In this document: positions 8,606 through 16,940 of the stretch, in pieces
How the letters are laid out: each line of letters opens with the position of its first letter
Numbering within the stretch: position 1 is the first letter of the stretch
Assembly (NCBI GenBank): GCA_002457365.1
Contig: NTKP01000002.1
Location: 1 to 52,333 of the forward strand
Source: Rhodothermaeota bacterium MED-G12
GTDB lineage: Bacteria > Bacteroidota > Rhodothermia > Balneolales > Balneolaceae
DNA: 52,333 nucleotides
Reading direction: 5' to 3'
The notes under the pieces: generated by a model
What the model was told of the DNA's origin: nothing
Seen by the model: the letters and a program-made list of their open reading frames with translations, nothing else
Databases searched by the model: none
Position numbers and translations under genes: made by a program

Positions 8606-9319
8606 TTAAAGCACGGATTCTGGATGAACTTCTTCAAAACCATGGGGTGGTTTGTAGAGACGCGTTTGTTCAAAATACAAGGCTTCTTTGGAATGCACCC
8701 GCTTACCGTTTATGGAAAAAAATCTAAACGCGTCTGGTAATAAAGACTGTAAAGGATAGAAAAAATCGATGTAGGGATTCCGTTTACTATATAAATCTAT
8801 ATCGTAGCCATCTATTGCTGCGCGTTTAACTAAAATAACCTCGTCTTTCATTAGCAAACGATGAATTACAGAAGCTTCTACTTCGTATCCCCAAGCTTGT
8901 TCTAGATTCTTGTTACCCGTAGCTGGAATATCCTTTGTAAAGGAAGTATGCAAACCATTGGCTGGGGAGGTAATTCTGTCTTTAGATTTCCGAACTAATC
9001 GAAGATAGGCATCCATTGGAGCATCTTGCATCCAATCACCTATTCCTTGCTCAATTGACCGTTCTAGCTTTAAAGGTAAGGTATAAAGTTTTTCAATAAT
9101 GGTAACTACGGAAAGATAGGCATCTAATAAATTGATTCCGTAACGATTGTTTGCAAGATCACTTCCCATAAAAAACAACCTTGAATAGGTCGGATCAGGT
9201 TTGGTAAATAACGAAAGTACATCGCTATCAACCTTAGAAGAGTCTGAACTTGAACTGGCAAGATCTTCCATGCGCTGATCATGGAAGAACACCAGTTTAA
9301 GTAATTGATTTGAGGACAT
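8606..9319 (-). CDS. Hypothetical protein
   Basis: A 237-residue protein that I do not recognise. It has no signal peptide or membrane segment, so it is probably cytoplasmic. The N terminus (LLKLVFFHDQRMEDLASSSSDSS) includes a Ser-rich, probably disordered stretch. The middle is helical (NLLDAYLSVVTIIEKLYTLPLKLERS), and the C-terminal half has alternating strands (DEVILVKRAAIDGYDIDLYS) and aromatic-rich segments (YIDFFYPLQ, DAFRFFSINGKRV). No catalytic motif is obvious. Reading on the minus strand it follows the pyrophosphatase gene by 34 bases and ends 115 bases before the feo operon, so it may be the distal gene of an hppA transcript. Codon use and AT content look like the neighbours, so it is probably a real lineage-specific gene. 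Confidence 0.7.
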   Translation of the reverse strand: MSSNQLLKLVFFHDQRMEDLASSSSDSSKVDSDVLSLFTKPDPTYSRLFFMGSDLANNRYGINLLDAYLSVVTIIEKLYTLPLKLERSIEQGIGDWMQDAPMDAYLRLVRKSKDRITSPANGLHTSFTKDIPATGNKNLEQAWGYEVEASVIHRLLMKDEVILVKRAAIDGYDIDLYSKRNPYIDFFYPLQSLLPDAFRFFSINGKRVHSKEALYFEQTRLYKPPHGFEEVHPESVL

Positions 9320-9353
9320 TATTTTCCTAGGAAAATCGGTTGGAAAATACTCG

Positions 9354-11561
9354 TTAAATCATCGTTGCTATAACCAATGCCACAACGGACATAAGTTTTA
9401 ATAAGATATTGAGTGATGGTCCAGAAGTATCTTTGAATGGATCACCAACTGTATCACCTACTACCGCGGCTTTATGTGGCTCACTCCCTTTTTTGTATTC
9501 AACACCGTCAATAGTCACCCCTTCTTCAATCATTTTTTTGGCATTGTCCCAAGCTCCACCTGCGTTAGATTGAAAAAGAGCCATAAGTACCCCAGCAGAT
9601 GTAACACCGGCTAAGAGTCCGCCAAGCATTTGGGCACCTAAGGTAGGTTCATCACTAATAAAACCAGGAACAAAACCAAATAAGACCGGTACGATAACCG
9701 CTAACAGACCAGGGAATACCATTTCACGAATCGATGCCGCGGTAGATATCTCCACACACTTTTCATATTCAGCTTTACCATCTGCTGCTTCAAAAGTAGC
9801 TTGATCTTCTTTTGACCAATCAGCAAACTCTTTTCCGTCATTACTGTTCATTACATCAAGGGCTGCGCGCAACTCTGGAATGTCTTTAAACTGACGTCGT
9901 ACTTCTTCAATCATACTCATTGCAGCACGTCCTACTGCATTCATAGACAGAGCAGAGAATAAGAACGGTAACATTGCTCCTACAAATAAAGCAGCCATCA
10001 CATACGGATTAGTAACATTAATGATTACTTCGTCTGGGTTAACCGCTTCGTAAGCAGTAATAAATGCGGCGAATAAAGCCAAGGCCGTTAAGGCAGCAGA
10101 ACCAATCGCAAATCCTTTTCCAATAGCTGCTGTAGTGTTCCCTACTGCATCCAATTTATCGGTACGCTCTCTAACTTCTGGTTCTAGTTCCGCCATTTCA
10201 GCGATACCACCAGCATTATCTGAAATAGGGCCGTAGGCATCAACAGCTAATTGGATGCCTGTATTTGCTAGCATACCAACTGCCGCAATAGCTATACCAT
10301 ACAATCCGGCAAAACTAAAAGCACCAATAATGGCAACAGCTATAATCAAGATTGGAATAGCTGTAGATATCATTCCTACACCTAAACCAGCAATAATGTT
10401 AGTAGCAGACCCAGTTACGGATTGCTTAACAATGGAAAGAACAGGTTTTGTTCCTGTACCCGTATAATGCTCGGTCACAAAACCAATAGCTAAGCCAGAA
10501 AGCAATCCAAAAATAGTCGCAATGAAAACACCTGTGCTAGTATATTCAATTCCAGTAAATGTCCAACTCTCTGGAAGCATCCATTTAATAATAAAATAAG
10601 AGGCAATTAACATGACTACACCAGAGAATATTTCTCCGAAATTAAGGGCTTTTTGTGGATCTCCACCTTCTTTCACTCGAACCAAAAAAGTACCTGCAAT
10701 GGAGGTAAGGATTCCAGTACCAGCTAATACTAAGGGAAGCAATACTGCAGAGAGCCCCTCAAAATTGTCCGACCATGTTGGAATTGTCATAAATGCCGCA
10801 CCTAATACCATGGTACCAATGATGGAACCAACGTAAGACTCAAATAAATCGGCACCCATACCGGCAACATCACCCACGTTATCACCCACATTATCAGCGA
10901 TAGTAGCTGGATTTAGGGGATGATCTTCTGGAATGCCAGCTTCTACTTTACCAACCAAATCAGCCCCAACATCCGCTGCCTTGGTGTAAATTCCACCACC
11001 CACTCTTGCGAATAAAGCAATAGATGAGGCACCAAATGAAAAGCCTGTTACAATAGCTAATACTTTGTTAACGGCACCTGCGCCCTCAAGACCAAAAATG
11101 CTTCCAAAAGTAATCAGTAAAAGACTTAAACCAAGTACTCCTAATCCTACTACTCCGAGTCCCATAACAGACCCACCTGCAAAAGCAACTTCTAAGCCTT
11201 TACCTAGACTTGTACGGGCGGCGTTTGTGGTTCTAACATTGGCTTTGGTGGCAACACGCATACCGATAAATCCTGCAAGACCTGAACAAACAGCACCTAC
11301 CACAAAGGAAATGGCTACCATCCAACTGGATGTTTCGGGGTTAGCGCTAACTCCTAAAAGGATAGCTACTGCAACAACAAAAATTGCTAGTACTCGGTAT
11401 TCAGCTTTTAAGAAAGCCATTGCCCCTGCGGCGATGCTTTCGCTTATCCGTCCCATTCGTTCGGTTCCAACTTCTTGTTTGGAAACCCAAGATGACTTTA
11501 TAAACGTGTAAAGCAGAGCTATAAGTCCTGCAATTGGTATTAAGTATAGTATGGTTTGCAT
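9354..11561 (-). CDS. hppA: K+-dependent membrane-bound ion-translocating pyrophosphatase
   Basis: A 735-residue polytopic protein (about 16 membrane helices) that couples hydrolysis of pyrophosphate to pumping of H+ and/or Na+. The pyrophosphate-binding core is clear: [19 protein letters not shown], then [26 protein letters not shown] near residues 220-250, and the C-terminal [17 protein letters not shown]. Residues [10 protein letters not shown] near 474 carry Ala where K+-independent enzymes have Lys, which by the known family rule marks the K+-dependent subfamily. Glu in DLFES is at the position used by Na+-pumping and some H+-pumping K+-dependent enzymes, so the ion cannot be fixed by eye. 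It is the first gene of a probable unit with the hypothetical gene that follows, and its product recycles PPi made by biosynthetic reactions. Confidence 0.96.
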   Translation of the reverse strand: MQTILYLIPIAGLIALLYTFIKSSWVSKQEVGTERMGRISESIAAGAMAFLKAEYRVLAIFVVAVAILLGVSANPETSSWMVAISFVVGAVCSGLAGFIGMRVATKANVRTTNAARTSLGKGLEVAFAGGSVMGLGVVGLGVLGLSLLLITFGSIFGLEGAGAVNKVLAIVTGFSFGASSIALFARVGGGIYTKAADVGADLVGKVEAGIPEDHPLNPATIADNVGDNVGDVAGMGADLFESYVGSIIGTMVLGAAFMTIPTWSDNFEGLSAVLLPLVLAGTGILTSIAGTFLVRVKEGGDPQKALNFGEIFSGVVMLIASYFIIKWMLPESWTFTGIEYTSTGVFIATIFGLLSGLAIGFVTEHYTGTGTKPVLSIVKQSVTGSATNIIAGLGVGMISTAIPILIIAVAIIGAFSFAGLYGIAIAAVGMLANTGIQLAVDAYGPISDNAGGIAEMAELEPEVRERTDKLDAVGNTTAAIGKGFAIGSAALTALALFAAFITAYEAVNPDEVIINVTNPYVMAALFVGAMLPFLFSALSMNAVGRAAMSMIEEVRRQFKDIPELRAALDVMNSNDGKEFADWSKEDQATFEAADGKAEYEKCVEISTAASIREMVFPGLLAVIVPVLFGFVPGFISDEPTLGAQMLGGLLAGVTSAGVLMALFQSNAGGAWDNAKKMIEEGVTIDGVEYKKGSEPHKAAVVGDTVGDPFKDTSGPSLNILLKLMSVVALVIATMI

Positions 11562-11629
11562 AATTCTGCGTTCTATGTTTTATATGGTAATTAACGAGGT
11601 GACTCTGCACCTGTAAAAAAAGAGGTATC

Positions 11630-12187
11630 TTAGTTATGTATATTCATTGCTCTGCTTAGGCCTAACCCCACAAAATCTAAGCTTGTTTGAACAGCCTCAT
11701 CTATTATATGATTCACCGTCTCTAGCTCTTCAGATCTAAATGGTGATAACACAAATTCAACTTGTCTGCCCCTAGGGAAATCATTCCCAATGCCTATTCG
11801 TAAGCGAGGTATGGCTTGAGAGCCAATTTTCTCATGAACATCCGCGATTCCATTGTGACCACCATCACTGCCCTTAGGTCTTAACTTTATGTCTCCTAAA
11901 GCCAAGTGTAAATCATCATAGATGATTAAACTTTGATCTGGCTTTTGATTGAACTGTGCCATGGCTTTGGTTACGGAGGAACCGCTGTTGTTCATGTAAT
12001 TGGTCGGTTTTATTAAAAACAGGTTTTGGCCCTTATATCGTGCTTCTGCAACGACAAAGGAACCTTCACCTGGTTGGAAAGTGCTGCCCAACTTGTGGGC
12101 CAGCCTATCCACGATATCAAAACCAATGTTATGTCGAGTACCCTCATACTCAGCGCCCACATTTCCAAGTCCAACTAAAAGCGCCAC
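11630..12187 (-). CDS. pth: Peptidyl-tRNA hydrolase
   Basis: Releases tRNA from peptidyl-tRNAs that drop off the ribosome. The 185-residue protein shows the full Pth signature: LVGLGNVGAEYEGTRHNIGFD with catalytic His near residue 19, PTNYMNNSG with the substrate-contact Asn, and YDDLHLALGDIKLRPKGSDGGHNG with the conserved Asp. The order prs-rplY-pth is a very common bacterial arrangement. Here pth starts 13 bases after rplY, so the three are likely co-transcribed. Confidence 0.95.
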   Translation of the reverse strand: MALLVGLGNVGAEYEGTRHNIGFDIVDRLAHKLGSTFQPGEGSFVVAEARYKGQNLFLIKPTNYMNNSGSSVTKAMAQFNQKPDQSLIIYDDLHLALGDIKLRPKGSDGGHNGIADVHEKIGSQAIPRLRIGIGNDFPRGRQVEFVLSPFRSEELETVNHIIDEAVQTSLDFVGLGLSRAMNIHN

Positions 12188-12200
12188 GGGTACCCTTTAC

Positions 12201-12845
12201 TTATTTTTCAGAAGTTTCTTCCGAGGAATCTTCTGTTCCTTCAGCATCGTCACCATCCTCACCTTCAATGACATCTTTCAATAATTGTCCTTTTGGTGGT
12301 CGAATAGTAACAATTGTTCTGTTCAAAGAATCTAATGGAATAATACCATCCAACTCTAAATCAGATACATGAAACGATTGGCCAATTTGAAGTGGAGTCA
12401 CATCCACTTCAAACTCAGCAACAATGTTCTCTGGTAAGACACGTATACGAAGGAACTTCATAGGTTGAAACAAACGTCCACCCCCTTCTACAACCCCACG
12501 TGCGGTTCCTCTAATACCAATAGGTACCCGGAGTGTCACTTTATGCCTATCACTCAACACGTAAAAATCGGCATGAATAGGACGATCCGTAACCGGGTCA
12601 AATTCTGTTCGCTTTAGTAGTGTTTTGTACACTTTCCCGTCGATTGTAAGCTCTTGCACCTTCGTTTGAGCACGACTCAAAATCTTTTCTAGTGCTAACT
12701 CATCTATTGAGAAGTGTGTGTTTTCCTGAACTTCAGGACCATATAATACGGCAGGTACACGTTTGGCTGCTCGCAGCTCACGGTTTGCTTTTTTACTGGT
12801 TTCTCGAGGAGTTCCCTCAAGTTTAACGTATTCTGGCTTTGCCAT
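12201..12845 (-). CDS. rplY: 50S ribosomal protein L25/TL5 (Ctc family)
   Basis: Binds 5S rRNA on the large ribosomal subunit. The 214-residue protein is the long TL5/CTC form: an N-terminal L25 domain (LEGTPRETSKKANRELRAAKRVPAVLYG, about residues 8-95), a C-terminal beta domain (VTLRVPIGIRGTARGVVEGGGRL, then IVAEFEVDVTPLQIGQSFHVSDL), and a very acidic Glu/Asp/Ser tail of about 25 residues. AGGA lies 7-10 bases before the ATG, one of the better ribosome binding sites in the window. It lies between prs and pth. Confidence 0.95.
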   Translation of the reverse strand: MAKPEYVKLEGTPRETSKKANRELRAAKRVPAVLYGPEVQENTHFSIDELALEKILSRAQTKVQELTIDGKVYKTLLKRTEFDPVTDRPIHADFYVLSDRHKVTLRVPIGIRGTARGVVEGGGRLFQPMKFLRIRVLPENIVAEFEVDVTPLQIGQSFHVSDLELDGIIPLDSLNRTIVTIRPPKGQLLKDVIEGEDGDDAEGTEDSSEETSEK

Positions 12846-12864
12846 TTTTTTCCTATTCTACTTT

Positions 12865-13797
12865 TTAATTATCAAACAATGCACTGATGGTGTCATTGGT
12901 ATGAATCCGTTCAATTGCTTCAGCAAAAATATTTGCTACGCTGAGCACCTTAATTTTTTCAGATGGCTGACGCAATGGAATGGTGTCGGTTACCAATAGT
13001 TCATCAATGGGTGAATCTTCAATTCTTTGAAATGCCGGTCCTGAGAGTATAGGGTGCGAACACATAGCTCGTATGTCTAGTGCACCACGCTCCTTCATAG
13101 CAGTAGCCGCGTTGGTCAGGGTTCCTGCTGTATCAATTAAATCATCAACAATTAGTACATTCTTACCCTCTACTTCACCAATAATGTTCATTATCTCTGA
13201 TTCATTTTGCTTGGGTCTGCGCTTATCTATAAAGGCCAGGGAAGCACCAAGCTTTTTTGAATAGGATCGTGCCGTTTTCAAACTACCAACATCAGGTGCA
13301 ACAACCACTAAATTATCAATTGGATGCTTGGTCATATGATCAATGAATACTCGGGAAGCGTAAAGGTGATCAAGAGGGATATCAAAAAATCCTTGAATTT
13401 GTGCTGCGTGAAGATCCATCGTGAGTATACGATCTGCACCCGCTTCAACCAATAGATTGGCCATCAACTTTGACCCAATTGACACTCTAGGTTGGTCTTT
13501 TCGATCTTGGCGTGCATATCCAAAGTAAGGGATAACGGCTGTTACCCGTTTAACTGAAGCACGCTTAGCAGCATCCAACATAAGTAATAACTCAATAATG
13601 TTGTCGCCTGAAGGGGGAGTGGGTTGGACAATAAATATATCCTCACCACGTATACTCTGTTCGTACTTTACGTAGATTTCGCCATCAGAAAACTGTTTGA
13701 TGGTAATTTTTCCAAGATTGGTTCCATACTCCTTTGCTATGGCGCGAGCCAAGGCTGGATTACTGGTACCAGAGAATATAGCGAGAGGACTGTCCAA
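12865..13797 (-). CDS. prs: Ribose-phosphate pyrophosphokinase (PRPP synthetase)
   Basis: Makes PRPP from ribose 5-phosphate and ATP, feeding purine (purF in this window), pyrimidine, His and Trp synthesis. The 310-residue class I enzyme begins with IFSGTSNPALARAIA. It has the catalytic flexible-loop segment YFGYARQDRKDQPR, the metal-binding signature DRILTMDLHAAQIQGFF and the PRPP loop VLIVDDLIDTAGT. The ADP-inhibited allosteric class I enzyme is expected. The gene is the first of prs-rplY-pth, and the tRNA-Gln gene lies upstream on the same strand. Confidence 0.96.
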   Translation of the reverse strand: MDSPLAIFSGTSNPALARAIAKEYGTNLGKITIKQFSDGEIYVKYEQSIRGEDIFIVQPTPPSGDNIIELLLMLDAAKRASVKRVTAVIPYFGYARQDRKDQPRVSIGSKLMANLLVEAGADRILTMDLHAAQIQGFFDIPLDHLYASRVFIDHMTKHPIDNLVVVAPDVGSLKTARSYSKKLGASLAFIDKRRPKQNESEIMNIIGEVEGKNVLIVDDLIDTAGTLTNAATAMKERGALDIRAMCSHPILSGPAFQRIEDSPIDELLVTDTIPLRQPSEKIKVLSVANIFAEAIERIHTNDTISALFDN

Positions 13798-13880
13798 GGT
13801 TATTTTATTTTGCTAGCACTGAAATGTTCAGGATTACATAAAACGATGGACTCTTAACCTTGACATCCATCGAGTATTGT

Positions 13881-13950
13881 TGCCCGGGGAGGACTCGAAC
13901 CCCCACATACTGGACCAAAACCAGGTGTCCTGCCATTAGACGACCGGGCA
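13881..13950 (-). tRNA. tRNA-Gln (anticodon UUG)
   Basis: Reading on the minus strand, the 7-base acceptor arm TGCCCGG pairs with CCGGGCA at the other end. A D arm GTCT/GGAC follows, then an anticodon loop TTTTGGT with anticodon TTG after the conserved T33, and a T arm with loop TTCGAGT. It is 70 bases long without an encoded CCA. The outermost anticodon-stem pair is a C/T mismatch. The extended GTCTAATGGCAGGAC D arm is typical of bacterial tRNA-Gln. Confidence 0.96.
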
Positions 13951-14134
13951 AAAAAAGTCGTTAACAGACTTTGAAGATAGGGAGCTATGAATCCCTAATC
14001 AAGACTGAACCCATCTATTTTTTAACATTGAGGAAATATGGAGAGCATAGGCTCTAAAAAAACACACTTATTAGTATGACATAAATCGTATCTTTACCTA
14101 ACTGCTTAACACCCAAAAACAACGTTTAGAGCTC

Positions 14135-14632
14135 ATGGGACACCAACTTACACTCATGGACCGAGCCCGAATCTCTCGATGCATTAAGAGAATGGCTATT
14201 CAGGTTTACGAACGCTTCCCAGCGAATCAACCACTCCACGTTATTGGATTGAACGAACGGGGGTTTGCCTTAGCCGAGGAGCTGGTTTCCGAACTCAAGC
14301 AGCATAGACCCGGACAGGGGGATGTTCTCTATAACTTAGATGTATTCAGTAAAGGTAATCAAGCCATACCCGATCTTAATGATCTACACGTGCTAATCGT
14401 GGACGATGTTGTGTTCTCGGGACGAACCTTATTTCAGGCGCTTTCTGTATTGCTACATTCACAAGAACCTGAGGCTATCGAAATTGTATCCTTGATTGAT
14501 AGAGGACACAGGCGCTACCCGATATTGGTCAATATTGTTGGCGAACACATCCCAACCAAAGTTGGAGAACATGTAGAGGTATTATTAAACGCAAACCACT
14601 TAGAAGCAGTGGTATTATTTAAAAACTCATAA
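14135..14632 (+). CDS. pyrR: PyrR-like phosphoribosyltransferase
   Basis: A 165-residue type I phosphoribosyltransferase fold. The PRPP-binding loop is HVLIVDDVVFSGRTL near residues 87-101. The following LIDRGHRRYPILVNIVGEHIPTKVGEHVEVLL is the characteristic PyrR ending (DRGHRELPIxADYVGKNxPTS in known PyrR), so the family call is good. PyrR proteins are uracil phosphoribosyltransferases and, in some bacteria, UMP-dependent attenuators of pyr mRNA. No pyr operon or attenuator is adjacent, so regulation is unproven. It is the first gene of a plus-strand group with the DUF3078 and decarboxylase genes, which start 10 and 15 bases after the preceding stop. Confidence 0.82.
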   Translation: MGHQLTLMDRARISRCIKRMAIQVYERFPANQPLHVIGLNERGFALAEELVSELKQHRPGQGDVLYNLDVFSKGNQAIPDLNDLHVLIVDDVVFSGRTLFQALSVLLHSQEPEAIEIVSLIDRGHRRYPILVNIVGEHIPTKVGEHVEVLLNANHLEAVVLFKNS

Positions 14633-14642
14633 ATTGCTTAAA

Positions 14643-15530
14643 ATGAGGCTACTGTACTCACGCCTAACGGCGCTACTTTCCTTTATTTTGTTTTTATCTT
14701 TTGGTGGATTTACCACAGCCCAAACAATTGTTATACCAGACACATTAAAAGGTTGGGAAGATAATTGGGTGGTTAATCTGAATGGTGCTCAGGCAAGCTT
14801 TGACAACTGGAGCGAAGGAGGGGTAAACACCATTAGTGGTACTTTTTCAACTAATTATTCCAAGATTTACAGAGGCGATTTATTTGCGTTTGGGATTCGC
14901 ATAAATGGCAGGTACGGTCAAGCACGCTTGAATGATGACACCCGTAAATCGGATGATTTATTGACCATCCGGACACGTAGCACCTTTGGATTTTCCGACC
15001 GTACACGACTTTCTGCCTATGGTACGGTTATGTTACGCACACAGTTTCGAGACGGTTTCGAGTACAATGCTAAACGTAATCCCGCAGGTGCTGACTCGTT
15101 GATTTCTGGTTTCTTTGCTCCTGCTTACCTAACCGAGGGGGTAGGGATAAGCTTTAATGCCGAAAAAAGTTTTCAAATGGAAGCAGGACTTGGTTTAAAA
15201 CAAACCATTATTCTGCGAGAGGATTTAGCCCCTAATTACGGTCTTAAACAAGGGGATAATTATCGATTTGAGGGCGGCCTTACAACGGGGATTACTTTCC
15301 AAAAAGAGGTGGTCAAAAATGTTCAATACAATACGGATATAGAAACTTTTACCAATTTGTTGCACCCTATAAACGAAACCGATGTGTACTGGACTAACGA
15401 ATTTATTGGTAAAATAAATTCAACTCTCCGAACTTCGTTGCAGTTTGAACTGCGCTATGACCATGATTTTTCAACAGATATTCAGCTTAAGCAAGTACTG
15501 AGTGCGGGTGTATCAATGGATTTATTTTAA
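14643..15530 (+). CDS. DUF3078 outer-membrane-associated protein
   Basis: About 295 residues with an N-terminal signal peptide (a basic start, then a Leu/Phe-rich core, cleaved near TTAQT). The body begins with GWEDNWVVNLNGAQASFDNWSEGG, the hallmark of DUF3078, followed by alternating aromatic beta strands (YSKIYRGDLFAFGIRINGRYG; RLSAYGTVMLRTQF; LQFELRYDHDF) and a C-terminal Phe, which suggests an outer-membrane beta-barrel. Function is unknown in the family. I chose the ATG at 14643; an in-frame TTG at 14634 would add three residues and lies only 1 base after the upstream stop. Confidence 0.85.
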   Translation: MRLLYSRLTALLSFILFLSFGGFTTAQTIVIPDTLKGWEDNWVVNLNGAQASFDNWSEGGVNTISGTFSTNYSKIYRGDLFAFGIRINGRYGQARLNDDTRKSDDLLTIRTRSTFGFSDRTRLSAYGTVMLRTQFRDGFEYNAKRNPAGADSLISGFFAPAYLTEGVGISFNAEKSFQMEAGLGLKQTIILREDLAPNYGLKQGDNYRFEGGLTTGITFQKEVVKNVQYNTDIETFTNLLHPINETDVYWTNEFIGKINSTLRTSLQFELRYDHDFSTDIQLKQVLSAGVSMDLF

Positions 15531-15545
15531 ATTACCTATTTGATA

Positions 15546-16940
15546 ATGGACAGCTCACTATTTCAGACCATTCAACCATCTCTACAGCAACTCCAAAAGT
15601 GGAAAAACTCCTTCGGTCCATTTACGACTCACCCTAGCTTAATAGTCGAAGATTCAATCATTCAAGAAACTCTTCGTACCCTTAGTGAACGACTTACTGG
15701 GAATTATCCTTTTCATCATCCCAGTTATGCAGGTCAAATGCTCAAACCCCCCCATCCGGTTGCGGCGCTAGCCTATTCACTAACGATGGGGTTAAATCCG
15801 AATAATCACGCTTTAGACGGAGGACCCCCTAGTTCTGAAATGGAAAAAGAGTGTGTCCACGCTTTGGCTAATTTGTTCGGTTATCATGATCCTTATTTAG
15901 GGCACCTTAGTTCAAGTGGGACCATTGCCAATCTAGAAGCCCTTTGGGTTGCCCGTAGTATACACCCAAAAAAAGGGATCGCATATTCTAGCGAAGCCCA
16001 CTACACCCATGGCCGGATGGCTCAAGTCTTAGGTATGGAAGCTCACTCTTTTCAGTTAGATACTGATCAGCTAGATTCTGAGCATTCCATTACGGAACAT
16101 CTTGATGCACTCCCGTTCGATTCTATTGGTACGTTAATCGTCACGATGGGTACTACTGGCTTGGGGAAAGTTGAACCCCTTGCCCATATACTTGATTGGG
16201 CTCACTCCAGGGGCATTCGGATTCATATCGATGCCGCTTATGGTGGTTTTTTCAAAACAATCTCGGACCTCCTCCCAGGTCCTGTCACCCATTGGGACCG
16301 GATGAATGAGGCCGATAGTATTGTAATCGATCCACATAAGCATGGGCTACAACCCTACGGATGTGGGTGCGTACTTTTTAAAAACCCAGAGGTTGGCGTA
16401 TTCTACAAACATGATTCTCCCTATACTTACTTCAGTTCTGAAGAGTTGCATCTAGGTGAAATTAGCTTAGAATGTTCTCGGGCAGGCGCCGCAGCTGCTG
16501 CTTTTTGGGCTACTTTACAGTGTTTTCCATTGCAGTCAGATCTTGGATTTGGGCCTATACTCACCGCTTGTCACCGTGCAGCTACCAAGGCCTTTAATTA
16601 CTTAAATAAAAGCGAGGTACTGACGGCTTATATGGCGCCTGAACTCGACATTATCACTTACTTTGCTGGGGAAAAAAATTTGCAAAGGTCTACATCGACC
16701 ATTAGTAATTTGTCCAAAGAAATATTCCACCAAGGTATGGCCCACAAAGATCCTAGTCAGCAGTATTTTATATCACTTTATACGATAAGTTCGAAAGATT
16801 TTAGCCAAAGATTCCCTGAAATCCCGGTCGATAGCAGCGATGTGATTCTACTAAGAAGTGTGCTTATGCGGCCCGAACAAGAATACACCGTTGAGGAGTT
16901 ACTTTGCCGGATAGAAGCAGACGCTAAGAATTTTCTTTAG
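15546..16940 (+). CDS. PLP-dependent group II decarboxylase family protein
   Basis: About 464 residues of the glutamate/tyrosine/aromatic decarboxylase fold. Motifs in order are HPSYAGQM, LSSSGTIANLEALW (PLP phosphate binding), EAHYTHGRMAQVLGME, VTMGTTGLGKVEP, the PLP-ring Asp in IHIDAAYGGFF, and the Schiff-base Lys265 in DPHKHGLQPYGCG. The substrate cannot be named by eye (aromatic amino acid, Asp, Glu or cysteate are options). Starting at ATG 15546 avoids the weak TTG at 15540. It overlaps the oppositely oriented clpB by 17 bases at the 3' ends. Confidence 0.87.
   Translation: MDSSLFQTIQPSLQQLQKWKNSFGPFTTHPSLIVEDSIIQETLRTLSERLTGNYPFHHPSYAGQMLKPPHPVAALAYSLTMGLNPNNHALDGGPPSSEMEKECVHALANLFGYHDPYLGHLSSSGTIANLEALWVARSIHPKKGIAYSSEAHYTHGRMAQVLGMEAHSFQLDTDQLDSEHSITEHLDALPFDSIGTLIVTMGTTGLGKVEPLAHILDWAHSRGIRIHIDAAYGGFFKTISDLLPGPVTHWDRMNEADSIVIDPHKHGLQPYGCGCVLFKNPEVGVFYKHDSPYTYFSSEELHLGEISLECSRAGAAAAAFWATLQCFPLQSDLGFGPILTACHRAATKAFNYLNKSEVLTAYMAPELDIITYFAGEKNLQRSTSTISNLSKEIFHQGMAHKDPSQQYFISLYTISSKDFSQRFPEIPVDSSDVILLRSVLMRPEQEYTVEELLCRIEADAKNFL

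Noticed and set aside
11065..11511. 148-codon open frame opposite hppA
   Set aside because: Repetitive Pro/Ala/Thr translation antisense to Ala/Gly-rich membrane helices; no start-site support.
11600..11625. AGGTG/CACCT hairpin near a poly-T stretch between hppA and pth
   Set aside because: Only a 5-base stem, and on the minus strand the T run precedes it; not a terminator for either gene.
11956..12372. 138-codon frame opposite pth and rplY
   Set aside because: Covers both conserved genes in antisense; translation shows no family features.
14042..14055. AGAGC/GCTCT mini-hairpin upstream of the PyrR-like gene, considered as a pyr attenuator
   Set aside because: Five-base stem followed by A residues rather than T, and no anti-terminator partner; cannot support PyrR-binding regulation.
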